Shown here in pieces: positions 36,168-44,215 of a stretch of DNA of 64,000 bases. The notes beneath the pieces were generated by a model. The model was not told the origin of the DNA and ran no database searches. It saw only the letters and a list, made by a program, of their open reading frames with translations. A program made the position numbers and the translations under genes. The DNA is taken from contig NZ_OW235315.1 of NCBI RefSeq assembly GCF_934924865.1, forward strand, positions 434,001 through 498,000. Reading direction: 5' to 3'. This stretch comes from Tepidibacter aestuarii. GTDB lineage: Bacteria; Bacillota; Clostridia; Peptostreptococcales; Peptostreptococcaceae. How positions within the stretch are numbered: the stretch's first letter is position 1; every line of letters begins with the position of its first letter.

Positions 36168-37136
36168 ATGGAAAAGCCTCTATTAAAAGTTGATAATCTA
36201 AAAAAGCATTTTCCAGTAAAAAAAGGGTTTTTTAAAAAGACAACAAAATATGTCAAGGCAGTGGATGGAGTATCATTTCAAATAAATGAAGGAGAAACAT
36301 TAGGGCTTGTTGGCGAAAGTGGATGTGGGAAATCAACAACAGGAAGAATGTTATTGAAATTAATAGAATCTAGTAATGGAGAAATACTATTTAAAGGAAA
36401 AGATATAACAAAAATGACAGAAGATGAAGTTAGACCACTTAGAAAAGATATTCAAATGATATTTCAAGATCCTTATGCATCACTAAATCCTAGAATGACA
36501 GTTGGTGAAATAATTGCTGAACCGCTTATAGTACATGGGATGTACAAAGATAAAGAATCTATGAAAAAACGAATACATACACTTCTTAATATGGTAGGTC
36601 TTAGCTCGTATCATTCTATAAGATATCCTCATGAATTTAGTGGAGGGCAAAGACAAAGAATTGGTATTGCAAGAGCATTAGCTGTTGAGCCTAAACTTAT
36701 AATTGCTGATGAACCAGTATCGGCATTAGATGTATCGATTCAATCTCAGGTCTTGAATCTAATGCAAGACTTACAAAATGAACTAGGTCTTACATATTTA
36801 TTTATAGCTCATGATTTGAGCGTTGTTGAACATATTAGTGATAGGGTTGGAGTTATGTATTTAGGAAGATTAGTTGAAATTGCAGATAAAGATATATTAT
36901 ACGAAAAGCCGCTGCATCCGTATACACAGGCATTGCTATCAGCAGTACCAATCCCAAATCCTAGAATGAAAAAGGAGAGAATAATATTAGAAGGAAGTAT
37001 ACCGAGTCCACTGAATCCTCCTAGTGGATGTACTTTCCACACTCGTTGTAGATATTGTAAGGATATATGTAAACAAATAAGCCCAACATCAAAGGAAGTA
37101 TCACCTGGTCATAGTGTTGCTTGTCATCTATACTAA
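36168..37136 (+). CDS. Peptide ABC transporter ATPase, DppF type
   Basis: 322 residues. Walker [14 protein letters not shown]-loop [14 protein letters not shown], signature [14 protein letters not shown], Walker [13 protein letters not shown]. The C-terminal [14 protein letters not shown] motif matches DppF relatives. It pairs with the preceding ATPase to drive peptide uptake. Nine nt after it an open frame leads into the gamma-glutamyl hydrolase gene, so the operon continues. Confidence 0.92.
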   Translation: MEKPLLKVDNLKKHFPVKKGFFKKTTKYVKAVDGVSFQINEGETLGLVGESGCGKSTTGRMLLKLIESSNGEILFKGKDITKMTEDEVRPLRKDIQMIFQDPYASLNPRMTVGEIIAEPLIVHGMYKDKESMKKRIHTLLNMVGLSSYHSIRYPHEFSGGQRQRIGIARALAVEPKLIIADEPVSALDVSIQSQVLNLMQDLQNELGLTYLFIAHDLSVVEHISDRVGVMYLGRLVEIADKDILYEKPLHPYTQALLSAVPIPNPRMKKERIILEGSIPSPLNPPSGCTFHTRCRYCKDICKQISPTSKEVSPGHSVACHLY

Positions 37137-37163
37137 AAATAATAAATGAGAGGAAGATGTAAT

Positions 37164-37880
37164 ATGAAACCGATTATTGGCATAACAACATTTTGGGAAG
37201 AAAAGGCTAAAAAATCATATGACTCAGTTAGTCATAATTATATAAAATCCGTTTATTCAGCTGGAGGGATCCCCGTTTTGATTCCACTAGTTGAAGATGA
37301 AAAAGTAGTAAACAACTATTTAAAATCAGTAAATGGAATCATACTTTCAGGGGGAGAAGATGTATCGCCATTAATTTATGGAGAAAATCCTATGGAAAAA
37401 GTCCAATTAATATGTGAGCAAAGAGATATATTTGAAAAAGAACTTTTTTTAGAAGCTCTTAGATTGAACATACCAGTATTAGGAATTTGCAGAGGACTAC
37501 AAGTAATGAATGTTGCATTAGGAGGAACATTATATCAAGATATAAATACACAAATAGAAAATTCTTTAGGGCATTATCAAAAGGATACACCAGTAAATAA
37601 CCTTTATCATCAAGTGAAAATAGATAACGAAAGTATACTTTTTGATATATTTGATGAAGAAAAGATAAGTGTAAATTCATTTCATCATCAGTCTATTAAA
37701 AAGATTGGAAATAATCTCAAGGAAACTGCTTGGTCAGTAGATGGAGTTGTTGAAGGAATAGAGCATATAAGTAAAGATTTTGCAGTAGGTGTTCAATGGC
37801 ATCCAGAGGATTTGGCAACTAAATATCCAGATTTTTTAAAGTTATTTAAGGCTTTGGTTCAAGCGTGTACACAGTATTAA
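37164..37880 (+). CDS. Gamma-glutamyl-gamma-aminobutyrate hydrolase family (class I glutamine amidotransferase-like)
   Basis: 238 residues of the PuuD/peptidase C26 type. The nucleophile elbow is PVLGICRGLQVMNVALGG (Cys), and the catalytic His-Glu are in GVQWHPED. Cytoplasmic. It hydrolyses gamma-glutamyl amide bonds. I prefer ATG 37164, preceded by GAGGAAG, over the upstream ATG 37146. Position directly after a peptide transporter suggests it cleaves an imported gamma-glutamyl compound. Confidence 0.88.
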   Translation: MKPIIGITTFWEEKAKKSYDSVSHNYIKSVYSAGGIPVLIPLVEDEKVVNNYLKSVNGIILSGGEDVSPLIYGENPMEKVQLICEQRDIFEKELFLEALRLNIPVLGICRGLQVMNVALGGTLYQDINTQIENSLGHYQKDTPVNNLYHQVKIDNESILFDIFDEEKISVNSFHHQSIKKIGNNLKETAWSVDGVVEGIEHISKDFAVGVQWHPEDLATKYPDFLKLFKALVQACTQY

Positions 37881-37988
37881 GCAAATATATATAGGTTATT
37901 TATTGACTAAAATAGTAACATACAGAATAAAACAAAAATATACTATACAATATTTAAAAAAATATATTGAAAAAGGGGAATTGAGTTA

Positions 37989-38237
37989 ATGTATATGATG
38001 GAAAGAAAGAATCTTGAAAAAGCTATAAAGAATCTAAGTGAAAAAACAATGAAGAATAATTTAAGTAGATTTTTTGTTGAAGATGGTTTACTTTATCATA
38101 AAACTCTAGTATGGAAAACAAGAGAAATATGTTCTATAGATGAAATTAAAAGCTTTAAGACAATGGATAATAATATAGTTATTCAAATTTATAATAACAA
38201 GAATATTGAACTATCACTTAAAGGTGTCATTCAATAA
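37989..38237 (+). CDS. Small hypothetical protein
   Basis: 82 residues, charged, without signal or membrane segment. The C-terminal half (LYHKTLVWKTREICSIDEIKS then short beta-strands ending NIELSLKGV) looks like a small beta-rich, PH-like fold, but I cannot assign a family. It has AAAGGGG upstream and is 27 nt from the P1 peptidase gene, so it is probably co-transcribed with it. Confidence 0.55.
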   Translation: MYMMERKNLEKAIKNLSEKTMKNNLSRFFVEDGLLYHKTLVWKTREICSIDEIKSFKTMDNNIVIQIYNNKNIELSLKGVIQ

Positions 38238-38264
38238 ACTAATAAATAGAAAAGAGACGATTCA

Positions 38265-39332
38265 ATGAAAAATCAAAAAAGAATTAGAGATTATGGAATT
38301 ACTATAGGAAATATGGATACTGGGGAAAAAAATTCTATTACGGATATTGAAGGTGTAAAAGTAGGACATTTTACAATTAATAAAGATAGTGTTAAAACAG
38401 GAATAACAGCAATTTTACCTCATAGCGGAAATTTATTTAAGGAAAAAGTATTTGCATCTTCACATGTTATCAATGGCTTTGGAAAAACAATGGGTACTAT
38501 TCAGATAGAAGAATTAGGAACGATTGAGACTCCAATTATATTAACAAATACTCTAAGTATAGGTGCAGCTAGTGATGCGTTAATTAAATATATGCTAAAT
38601 AATAATGAGGATATTGGGTTAACTACAGGAACAGTTAATCCAATAGTATGTGAATGTAATGATGCATACTTAAATGATATAAGAGGAAGCCATATAAAAA
38701 AAGAGCACATATTTAAAGCTATAGAAAGTGCAGATGATGAATTTGAAGAAGGATCAGTAGGAGCAGGAATGGGCATGTCGTGCTATAAGCTAAAAGGTGG
38801 GATAGGTACAGCATCAAGAGTACTTAAATTTGATAATAAAGAATACAAAATTGGGTCATTAGCCTTAACCAATATGGGGAAGAAAGAAGATTTAATAATT
38901 AATGGAACTCCTGCTGGAAAAATAATATCTGAAAAAGATGGTCTAAATGATGAAGAAAGCGACAAAGGATCAATAATCATTATTCTATCTACTGATATAC
39001 CAATGACAGAAAGACAGCTGAAAAGAATTTCAAAAAGGTCAGTAGTAGGACTTGGTAGGACAGGATCATATATAGGTAATGGAAGTGGTGAAATAGTTAT
39101 TGCATTTTCTACTGCTAATAGAGTTTCACATTATGAAAAAGAAGAAATAATAGATATAAAAATGTTAAATGAAAATTATATGGACTTAGCTTTTAGAGCT
39201 GTTGCTGAGTGTACAGAAGAAGCTGTTTTAAATTCTATGATTACTGCAAATACAACAGTAGGTAGAGGTAAAAATGTTAGATATTCATTAAAGGACTACC
39301 TTGATATAATTATTAAAAAGTCAAAATCATAA
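38265..39332 (+). CDS. P1-family (S58) aminopeptidase, DmpA/BapA-like
   Basis: 355 residues of the self-cleaving Ntn-type aminopeptidase family. GSVGAGMGMSCYKLKGGIGT is the conserved substrate-pocket motif. Autoprocessing is expected between Gly235 and Ser236 (DKG/SIIIILSTD), freeing Ser236 as N-terminal nucleophile; RTGSYIGNGSGEIVIAFST follows. Members release N-terminal residues from peptides, including beta-peptides and D-amino acid amides. As the last gene of the peptide-uptake run it would degrade the imported peptides in the cytoplasm. Confidence 0.88.
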   Translation: MKNQKRIRDYGITIGNMDTGEKNSITDIEGVKVGHFTINKDSVKTGITAILPHSGNLFKEKVFASSHVINGFGKTMGTIQIEELGTIETPIILTNTLSIGAASDALIKYMLNNNEDIGLTTGTVNPIVCECNDAYLNDIRGSHIKKEHIFKAIESADDEFEEGSVGAGMGMSCYKLKGGIGTASRVLKFDNKEYKIGSLALTNMGKKEDLIINGTPAGKIISEKDGLNDEESDKGSIIIILSTDIPMTERQLKRISKRSVVGLGRTGSYIGNGSGEIVIAFSTANRVSHYEKEEIIDIKMLNENYMDLAFRAVAECTEEAVLNSMITANTTVGRGKNVRYSLKDYLDIIIKKSKS

Positions 39333-39342
39333 CATACACAAG

Positions 39343-39358
39343 GTGTAGTATTTAACAC
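39343..39358 (+). promoter_or_regulatory. Candidate activator site (UAS A)
   Basis: GTGT-AGTATTTA-ACAC, an inverted repeat with 8-nt centre, ~165 bp upstream of the sigma-54 promoter at 39510. Related sites occur at 47714 and 51163 upstream of two other sigma-54 promoters. Confidence 0.6.
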
Positions 39359-39447
39359 ACTAAAATTATGATATATATAATATTAAAGTATTTAACTATA
39401 ATATATATGATTTTTATATTGGAAGAAAACATAATAATATCAATAAT

Positions 39448-39488
39448 AGCAGAAGCTATAACCATTAAAAAGTGTTATAGCTTCTGCT
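39448..39488 (+). terminator. Terminator of the peptide operon
   Basis: 15-base arms (AGCAGAAGCTATAAC and its complement) plus T-tract. A 60-codon open frame spanning this hairpin is therefore unlikely to be a gene. Confidence 0.88.
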
Positions 39489-39509
39489 TTTTTATTTATA
39501 AGTATAAAA

Positions 39510-39525
39510 TGGCATGGTTATTGCT
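39510..39525 (+). promoter_or_regulatory. Sigma-54 promoter 1
   Basis: TGGCATGGTTATTGCT: -24 GG at 39511-39512 and -12 GC at 39523-39524, exactly 12 bp apart, upstream of the LDCC protein/CopZ operon. Confidence 0.85.
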
Positions 39526-39562
39526 TTATATTATTATAGATTATAAATAGGAAGTGATAAAT

Positions 39563-39691
39563 ATGAAAAAATTATTTGAGAAATTTTTAAAAAAACTAGA
39601 AAAAGCTAACAAAGAGAATTTTGGTAATGGAAAATTAGACTGTTGTGAATTAAATAAAAAAGGTAAGAATAGTCATAACAAAAAACAATAG
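39563..39691 (+). CDS. Small LDCC-motif putative metal-binding protein
   Basis: A 42-residue lysine-rich peptide with the sequence GKLDCCELN around residues 24-31. The adjacent cysteines in an LDCC motif characterise a family of tiny putative metal-binding proteins in Clostridia. AGGAAG precedes the ATG by a normal distance, and the gene is the first after sigma-54 promoter 1, with copZ two genes downstream. A copper or other soft-metal role is inferred from this context. Confidence 0.72.
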   Translation: MKKLFEKFLKKLEKANKENFGNGKLDCCELNKKGKNSHNKKQ

Positions 39692-39703
39692 GAGAACTTA
39701 TTT

Positions 39704-39991
39704 ATGAATTGTTCAAATAATAATGATAAAAATAGTAAAGGTCTGTTAAAGTATGGAGCTTTGATGATGCTATGCTGTATGCTGCCTATATTGATAATTT
39801 TAGGATTACCTTTGTTTGGAATAAATGGAGGTGTTTTTTCATCATTCGCATTTCTTTTATGTCCTTTAATGCATATTGGAATGATATTTATGATGAAAAA
39901 ATCTCATAATAATAAAGATTGCTATGAGAAAGAAAATAAAGAATACCTAGAATTAGAAGGGAAAGATTATAAAGTAATAGAAAATAAATAA
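39704..39991 (+). CDS. Small membrane protein, DUF2933-like
   Basis: 95 residues with two transmembrane segments (LMMLCCMLPILIILGLPLFG and FSSFAFLLCPLMHIGMIFMM). The second contains CPLMHxxMxFMM, a Cys/Met/His pattern seen in small DUF2933-type proteins of copper operons, and the tail is charged and cytoplasmic. 12 nt after the LDCC gene and 40 nt before copZ. Probable accessory factor for metal handling in the membrane. Confidence 0.65.
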   Translation: MNCSNNNDKNSKGLLKYGALMMLCCMLPILIILGLPLFGINGGVFSSFAFLLCPLMHIGMIFMMKKSHNNKDCYEKENKEYLELEGKDYKVIENK

Positions 39992-40031
39992 TAATATAAA
40001 AAAACTAGTAATTAATAAGGAGGTTATTTAA

Positions 40032-40241
40032 ATGAAAAAAATTATTAATATTGAAGGAATGAGCTGTGGACATTGTGCAGGTAGAGTAAAAAAAGAGTTA
40101 GAGAGTATAGGTGAAGTTAAAAGTGCTGAGGTAAGTGCTGAAGAAAAAAAAGCAGTAGTAGAATTAGCAAATGAAGTAGATAATGAGAAGTTAAAAGAAG
40201 CAGTTGTTGAAGCTGGTTATAAAGTAGTAGGAATAGAATAA
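40032..40241 (+). CDS. copZ: Copper chaperone CopZ (HMA domain)
   Basis: 69 residues, one heavy-metal-associated ferredoxin-like domain with GMSCGHCAGRV (Cys12, Cys15) binding Cu(I). Cytoplasmic shuttle that would hand copper to the ATPase encoded at 53532. Ribosome site AAGGAGG. It ends the operon driven by sigma-54 promoter 1 and is followed by a strong terminator. Confidence 0.92.
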   Translation: MKKIINIEGMSCGHCAGRVKKELESIGEVKSAEVSAEEKKAVVELANEVDNEKLKEAVVEAGYKVVGIE

Positions 40242-40253
40242 AAAACAGAATTA

Positions 40254-40297
40254 AAAAGATGGAATTAATTTATATTGTTAAATTAATTCCATCTTTT
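40254..40297. terminator. Bidirectional terminator between copZ and rseC-like gene
   Basis: 18-base perfect arms (core AGATGGAATTAATTT) between convergent genes. Confidence 0.9.
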
Positions 40298-40312
40298 ATT
40301 TATATAACAAAT

Positions 40313-40738
40313 CTATAATTTTTTTATCATTTTATATTGAAGTGTTCCTTTAGATTGATATATTAAGTCTACAATTCTAATTATTATATAGGATATGCCC
40401 ATAAAAAGTAACCCAACTAGGAAACTAAATATTTCTGATGAAAATGTGATATTAAATTGTTTATAGATAAAAGAACTAGAAAAAATACCTAATATAAGCA
40501 TAAATAAAGGAAACAGGTAAACTATAAATGCTACCTTCATAATAGATTTTGTTTCTGTTTCGACTTTCACAAAGTCACCAGGTTTAGCATTTATAGGATT
40601 TTTTACATTTATATATATTCCAGTAGTACTGCATCCACCTTTACAGCTAGAACATTTTTCACCACATGCACTTGCCCTTCTTACTTCTAATTTTGCAAAA
40701 TCATCTTTCGTCTCCACAACTCTTCCTATGTTTTCCAT
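40313..40738 (-). CDS. RseC/MucC-family (SoxR-reducing system) protein
   Basis: 141 residues. N-terminal soluble part with four clustered Cys (ACGEKCSSCKGGC), then two transmembrane helices (~65-110), the RseC layout. In other bacteria RseC acts with Rnf-type electron transfer to reduce SoxR or related sites. Here it lies alone, leftward, within a copper island. The Cys cluster could also bind copper. Function is inferred from family only. Confidence 0.82.
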   Translation of the reverse strand: MENIGRVVETKDDFAKLEVRRASACGEKCSSCKGGCSTTGIYINVKNPINAKPGDFVKVETETKSIMKVAFIVYLFPLFMLILGIFSSSFIYKQFNITFSSEIFSFLVGLLFMGISYIIIRIVDLIYQSKGTLQYKMIKKL

Positions 40739-41143
40739 AAAAACACTCCTTTCTATATAAGTTTATATGCAAAAATTATGCCAAGTCAATAAAATACAAA
40801 TAGAATGTGCGCTATTAAAAGTGAAGCCTATAAAAATAAAGATACTTAAATAATAAGAAGAATTAAAATAAAAATAATTACTAAGTATTTTTTACAAAGA
40901 AATAAAGAATATGCCACAAGAACTGTGTCAAAACCTACAATCAGTAAAAATAATCGTGAGCACTCCTTTAATAACTGAAATATATCTAATAATGAAGCGA
41001 AACTTAATTCAGATGGAGTTTTAGAACTTTTAGCTTTAGGATAAATTACATTTATTGCTTTTTACTGATTATATCAAGACAAGTAACAAGAGTAAAATAA
41101 AATTTTTAATTGTTGCCTGGTAATTTAAACATACTATAATATT
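40739..41143. other. Intergenic region upstream of sigma-54 promoter 2
   Basis: About 400 bp without a convincing gene. It contains a 19-codon tail (NISNNEAKLNSDGVLELLAL, stop at ~41042) that reads like the end of a lost gene. The motif TGTGCGCTATTAAAAG near 40806 only loosely resembles the UAS motif found at the other sites. Confidence 0.4.
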
Positions 41144-41159
41144 TGGCATTATTATTGCT
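41144..41159 (+). promoter_or_regulatory. Sigma-54 promoter 2
   Basis: TGGCATTATTATTGCT with GG at 41145-41146 and GC at 41157-41158, 12 bp apart, 37 bp before the SHOCT gene start. Confidence 0.85.
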
Positions 41160-41195
41160 ATATATAAATAAAAACTAATATAAGGAGGAGTAGAT

Positions 41196-41426
41196 ATGTT
41201 TGATTGTGGATTTGGATATACATTAGGAGGGCCATGGAGCTTTTTATATATCGGACTAAGGTTTTTATTTATTATAGGAGTTGTTTGGTTTATTGCAAAT
41301 ATGATTAAAAAAGATTATAAAAAAAGTAATGCTGGTATAGAAATATTAAGTCAAAGATATGCAAATGGTGAAATAGATGAAGATGAATATAAGACGAAAA
41401 GAGAAATTCTTAGTCAAAAAAGCTAA
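41196..41426 (+). CDS. Small membrane protein with C-terminal SHOCT domain
   Basis: 76 residues: one transmembrane helix (~14-37) and a C-terminal SHOCT motif (EILSQRYANGEIDEDEYKTK). AAGGAGG precedes the ATG and a sigma-54 promoter lies directly upstream. Such SHOCT membrane proteins are frequent in copper operons of Firmicutes. A similar protein ends the copA operon at 56032. Molecular role unknown. Confidence 0.82.
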   Translation: MFDCGFGYTLGGPWSFLYIGLRFLFIIGVVWFIANMIKKDYKKSNAGIEILSQRYANGEIDEDEYKTKREILSQKS

Positions 41427-41541
41427 AGGTTATAATTATGGGAAATGATTACAATAACATATAATTGACTAAAATAAACAAATATGATAATCTTTTTATC
41501 AAAATGATAAAAAGACAAAAGCTAAATTAAGAGGTGTTAAA

Positions 41542-42300
41542 ATGTTACATGAATTTTCTAGAACAGAAATGTTAATTGGGACAGAAGAATTAGATAAATT
41601 AAAGAAGAGCACTGTAGCTATATTTGGAGTAGGTGGAGTAGGAACTTTTGCAATAGAAGGATTAGTTAGAAGTGGTGTTGAACGATTTATATTAGTAGAT
41701 GATGATGATGTTTGTCTTACAAATATTAATAGACAGATTCATGCTACGAGAAAGACTGTTGGCAAATCAAAAGTAGAAGTGATGAAAGAAAGAATGTTAG
41801 AAATTAATCCTAAAGTAGAAGTGAGAATATTTAAAGAACTATATAATAAAGACAGCGCTGAAAGGTTACTTTCTAATGAATATGATTATGTTATAGATGC
41901 TATAGACATGGTTTCTGCAAAACTAGATCTAATAGAAAGATGTACTAACAAAAATATACCGATTATAAGCTGTATGGGGGCAGGAAATAAGTTAAGTCCG
42001 ACTAGACTTGAAGTTACAGATATATATAAAACATCAATGTGCCCACTAGCAAAAGTAATGAGAAGTGAGCTAAGAAAAAGAGGGATAAAGAAATTAAAGG
42101 TTATATATTCTAAGGAAAAGCCTATAACACCAAAAGTAGTAGGTGGAGATTGTAAAACAAACTGTATTTGCCCAAATAAAGATAGAACATGCGTAGAAAG
42201 AAGACAAATTCCAGGAAGCGTATCTTTTGTTCCATCTGTTGCAGGGCTTATTATTGCATCAGAAGTTGTAAAAGACATAATAGGATATACAGAAAATTAA
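41542..42300 (+). CDS. tcdA: tRNA threonylcarbamoyladenosine dehydratase TcdA (ThiF/E1-like)
   Basis: 252 residues. N-terminal SRTEMLIGTEELDKLKKSTV and the ATP-binding GVGGVGTFAIEGLVRSGV mark the ThiF/CsdL family, with DAIDMVSAKLDLI following. TcdA cyclises t6A37 in tRNA using ATP. CPNKDRTC and related cysteines may bind zinc. It is 14 nt before larE, likely one operon. There is no link to copper; these two genes interrupt the metal island. Confidence 0.85.
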   Translation: MLHEFSRTEMLIGTEELDKLKKSTVAIFGVGGVGTFAIEGLVRSGVERFILVDDDDVCLTNINRQIHATRKTVGKSKVEVMKERMLEINPKVEVRIFKELYNKDSAERLLSNEYDYVIDAIDMVSAKLDLIERCTNKNIPIISCMGAGNKLSPTRLEVTDIYKTSMCPLAKVMRSELRKRGIKKLKVIYSKEKPITPKVVGGDCKTNCICPNKDRTCVERRQIPGSVSFVPSVAGLIIASEVVKDIIGYTEN

Positions 42301-42314
42301 AGGTGGGGTAGACA

Positions 42315-43136
42315 TTGAATCTAGAACAGAAATATATAAGACTTAAAGATATTATTAAAAATTTAGAAAGTGTAGCAATAGCTTTTTCTGGAGGAGTAGA
42401 TAGTACTTTTTTATCTAAAGTATGTAAAGATGTACTAGGAGACAAAGCGATAGCTGTAACAGCAAAGTCATCGACTTATCCAGAAAGAGAATTCAAAGAA
42501 TCACAAAAACTAGCACATGAAATAGGTATAAAGCAGATTGTAATTGTATCAGAAGAGACTGAAATAGACGGATTTAGAAAAAATCCTCCAAATAGATGTT
42601 ATTATTGCAAACATGAACTTTTTTCTAAAGTAGGAGAAGTAGCTCAAAAACATGGAGTAAAATATGTCTTGGATGGATCTAACTTTGATGATTTAGGAGA
42701 TTATAGACCAGGTATGAAGGCCGCAAAAGAGTTACAAGTAATAAGTCCTCTTAAAGAAGCCAGTTTAACTAAAGACGATATAAGAAATTTATCTAAGAAA
42801 TTAAATTTAGCAACATGGGATAAACCAGCTTTTGCTTGTTTATCTTCTAGATTTCCATATGGGCAAGAAATTACTTTAGAAAAACTTTCAATGGTAGATA
42901 AAGCTGAGAATTACTTAAGGGACATTGGATTTAAGCAATTTAGAGTAAGACATCACGGAGATATTGCGAGAATAGAGATATCATCAGATGAAAGAACAAA
43001 GATTTTTGATTTGAAAATAATGGATGAAATAGGTAATAAATTTAAAAATATAGGTTTTAATTATGTGACCTTAGATTTACTTGGTTATAGAAGTGGTAGC
43101 ATGAATGAAGTTTTAAAAGAAGAAGATAAAATATAA
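42315..43136 (+). CDS. larE: ATP-dependent sulfur transferase LarE
   Basis: 273 residues. PP-loop FSGGVDSTF adenylates the substrate; NRCYYCKHELF gives Cys95 and Cys98, and PAFACLSSRFPYG gives Cys175. Three cysteines at these places match LarE proteins that carry an Fe-S cluster rather than the single sacrificial Cys type. LarE makes the nickel-pincer cofactor of lactate racemase, but no larB or larC is in the window. TTG start with GGTGGGG. Confidence 0.85.
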   Translation: MNLEQKYIRLKDIIKNLESVAIAFSGGVDSTFLSKVCKDVLGDKAIAVTAKSSTYPEREFKESQKLAHEIGIKQIVIVSEETEIDGFRKNPPNRCYYCKHELFSKVGEVAQKHGVKYVLDGSNFDDLGDYRPGMKAAKELQVISPLKEASLTKDDIRNLSKKLNLATWDKPAFACLSSRFPYGQEITLEKLSMVDKAENYLRDIGFKQFRVRHHGDIARIEISSDERTKIFDLKIMDEIGNKFKNIGFNYVTLDLLGYRSGSMNEVLKEEDKI

Positions 43137-43148
43137 TATGAATTTTGT

Positions 43149-43188
43149 AAAAAAGTCGTTAGTTATATAAAGCTAGCGACTTTTTTTT
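43149..43188. terminator. Terminator after larE
   Basis: AAAAAGTCGTTAG pairs with CTAGCGACTTTTT (one G-U), followed by more Ts. Confidence 0.85.
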
Positions 43189-43327
43189 TATACTAAGGGA
43201 TTATAAAATTTTCGTTCTATGGATGACATTGATGGAAGGACTACACTTGCAACTATTTTAAGCAACGGAGCCCGTTAAGGATTGTTGGCGATATGAGTCA
43301 GCGCGTAGCAATTAGACGAATTTTTTA
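43189..43327. repeat. Interspersed repeat, long copy
   Basis: 139 bp starting TATACTAAGGGATTATAAAA and ending GACGAATTTTTTA, matching the 80-bp element at 23128. An extra ~59-bp, more GC-rich internal segment contains the hairpin AACGG-AGC-CCGTT. The ends are partly complementary (TATAAAATTTTCGTTCTA with TTAGACGAATTTTTTATA). It could be a MITE-like element or a structured RNA. Confidence 0.75.
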
Positions 43328-43342
43328 TAGAAAATACAAAAA

Positions 43343-43358
43343 TGGCATATATATTGCT
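43343..43358 (+). promoter_or_regulatory. Sigma-54 promoter 3
   Basis: TGGCATATATATTGCT, GG at 43344-43345 and GC at 43356-43357, 12 bp apart, 45 bp before the next gene. Confidence 0.85.
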
Positions 43359-43402
43359 TAATATAAAAATGTATAAAAAATAATAAAAAGGAGTGGAGAA
43401 TT

Positions 43403-43813
43403 ATGAAAAAAAGAGGGATCGTATTTGTATTATCAGGAATTCTAATGGTTGGAGGTATAACAGGTTTTTCATATGCTAATTCAAAAACTAATATTGTTAA
43501 AGAAGAAAACAAATCAAGAATCGAAGAAAAATTAGATGAAAAAGAAATGATCAAAATTATGAAGAAAAATGATTTTAAAGATGCAGCAAAAGCTTTAGAA
43601 AAGAAAGATTATGAAGCGATGGATGAATTTATGAATAACATGACAAACGATGATTATCAAAAAATGATTGAAATCATGAGAAACGGTGGATATGAGTCTA
43701 TGGCAAACATGATGGAATCTGTTAGCAGAGAAGATATGATAGAAATGCATAACGCTATGGGTGGATCAGAATCATGCCATGGATACAATAATAATATGAT
43801 GGGAGGTTTTTAA
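43403..43813 (+). CDS. Exported Met/His-rich small protein
   Basis: 136 residues. Signal peptide ~1-26 (GGITGFSYA/N), an acidic helical body rich in Met (EFMNNMTND, MANMMESVS), and a C-terminus HNAMGGSESCHGYNNNMMGG with Met, His and Cys suited to Cu(I)/Ag(I). It sits behind sigma-54 promoter 3 with AAAAGGAGTGG as ribosome site. Probably an extracytoplasmic copper buffer. I do not recognise a named family. Confidence 0.75.
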   Translation: MKKRGIVFVLSGILMVGGITGFSYANSKTNIVKEENKSRIEEKLDEKEMIKIMKKNDFKDAAKALEKKDYEAMDEFMNNMTNDDYQKMIEIMRNGGYESMANMMESVSREDMIEMHNAMGGSESCHGYNNNMMGGF

Positions 43814-43870
43814 TTTGAAAAATTAAATAAATTATGATATTACACTAGTAGAGTTCATATTATTTATAGG

Positions 43871-43895
43871 CCCAGTATATTTTTAATATGCTGGG
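43871..43895. terminator. Probable terminator
   Basis: CCCAGTATAT pairs imperfectly with ATATGCTGGG, followed by TTTAATATTTTT. Confidence 0.6.
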
Positions 43896-43991
43896 TTTAA
43901 TATTTTTATGGATAATTAAGTAGTACTGATTTATATACTACAATCTTTAGTGGATTTAACACAATAGATTTAAAAACAGGGAGGTATTGTA

Positions 43992-44099
43992 ATGGAGTAT
44001 CAAAAAGAAAGTAATTATAATAAGATCATAAATTTTTTTAAATTTACATTATTAGCTATGGGCGTAATGATAATTTCTATCTTTTATTTTATGAGATAA
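43992..44099 (+). CDS. 35-residue single-pass membrane peptide
   Basis: ATG 43992 follows GGGAGG at 7-8 nt. The peptide is a short polar N-terminus (MEYQKESNYNKIIN) and one hydrophobic helix (LLAMGVMIISIFYF). No family is recognised; it lies between two exported/membrane proteins of the metal island and may be an accessory small protein. Confidence 0.55.
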   Translation: MEYQKESNYNKIINFFKFTLLAMGVMIISIFYFMR

Positions 44100-44215
44100 A
44101 AAATATATAGTCAAAATAAGATGAATTTTTATATGTTATGTAGGATATAGATCAATTAATGTTGGAAAACTTACAAATATAATATATTTGATATAATAAA
44201 AAGGAGTTATACAGA

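Noticed and set aside
39368..39550. 60-codon open frame between the P1 peptidase and the LDCC gene
   Set aside because: It runs through a strong terminator hairpin (39448-39488) and the sigma-54 promoter, has no ribosome site and is very Ile/Tyr-rich, as expected from AT-rich noncoding DNA.
41886..42278. 130-codon antisense frame over tcdA
   Set aside because: Composition is a mirror of the sense gene, with no start signal; tcdA is clear on the plus strand.
43189..43327. Known riboswitch class in the long repeat
   Set aside because: I compared it by eye with c-di-GMP, fluoride and ZTP patterns and found no match; it also occurs away from any consistent downstream gene.
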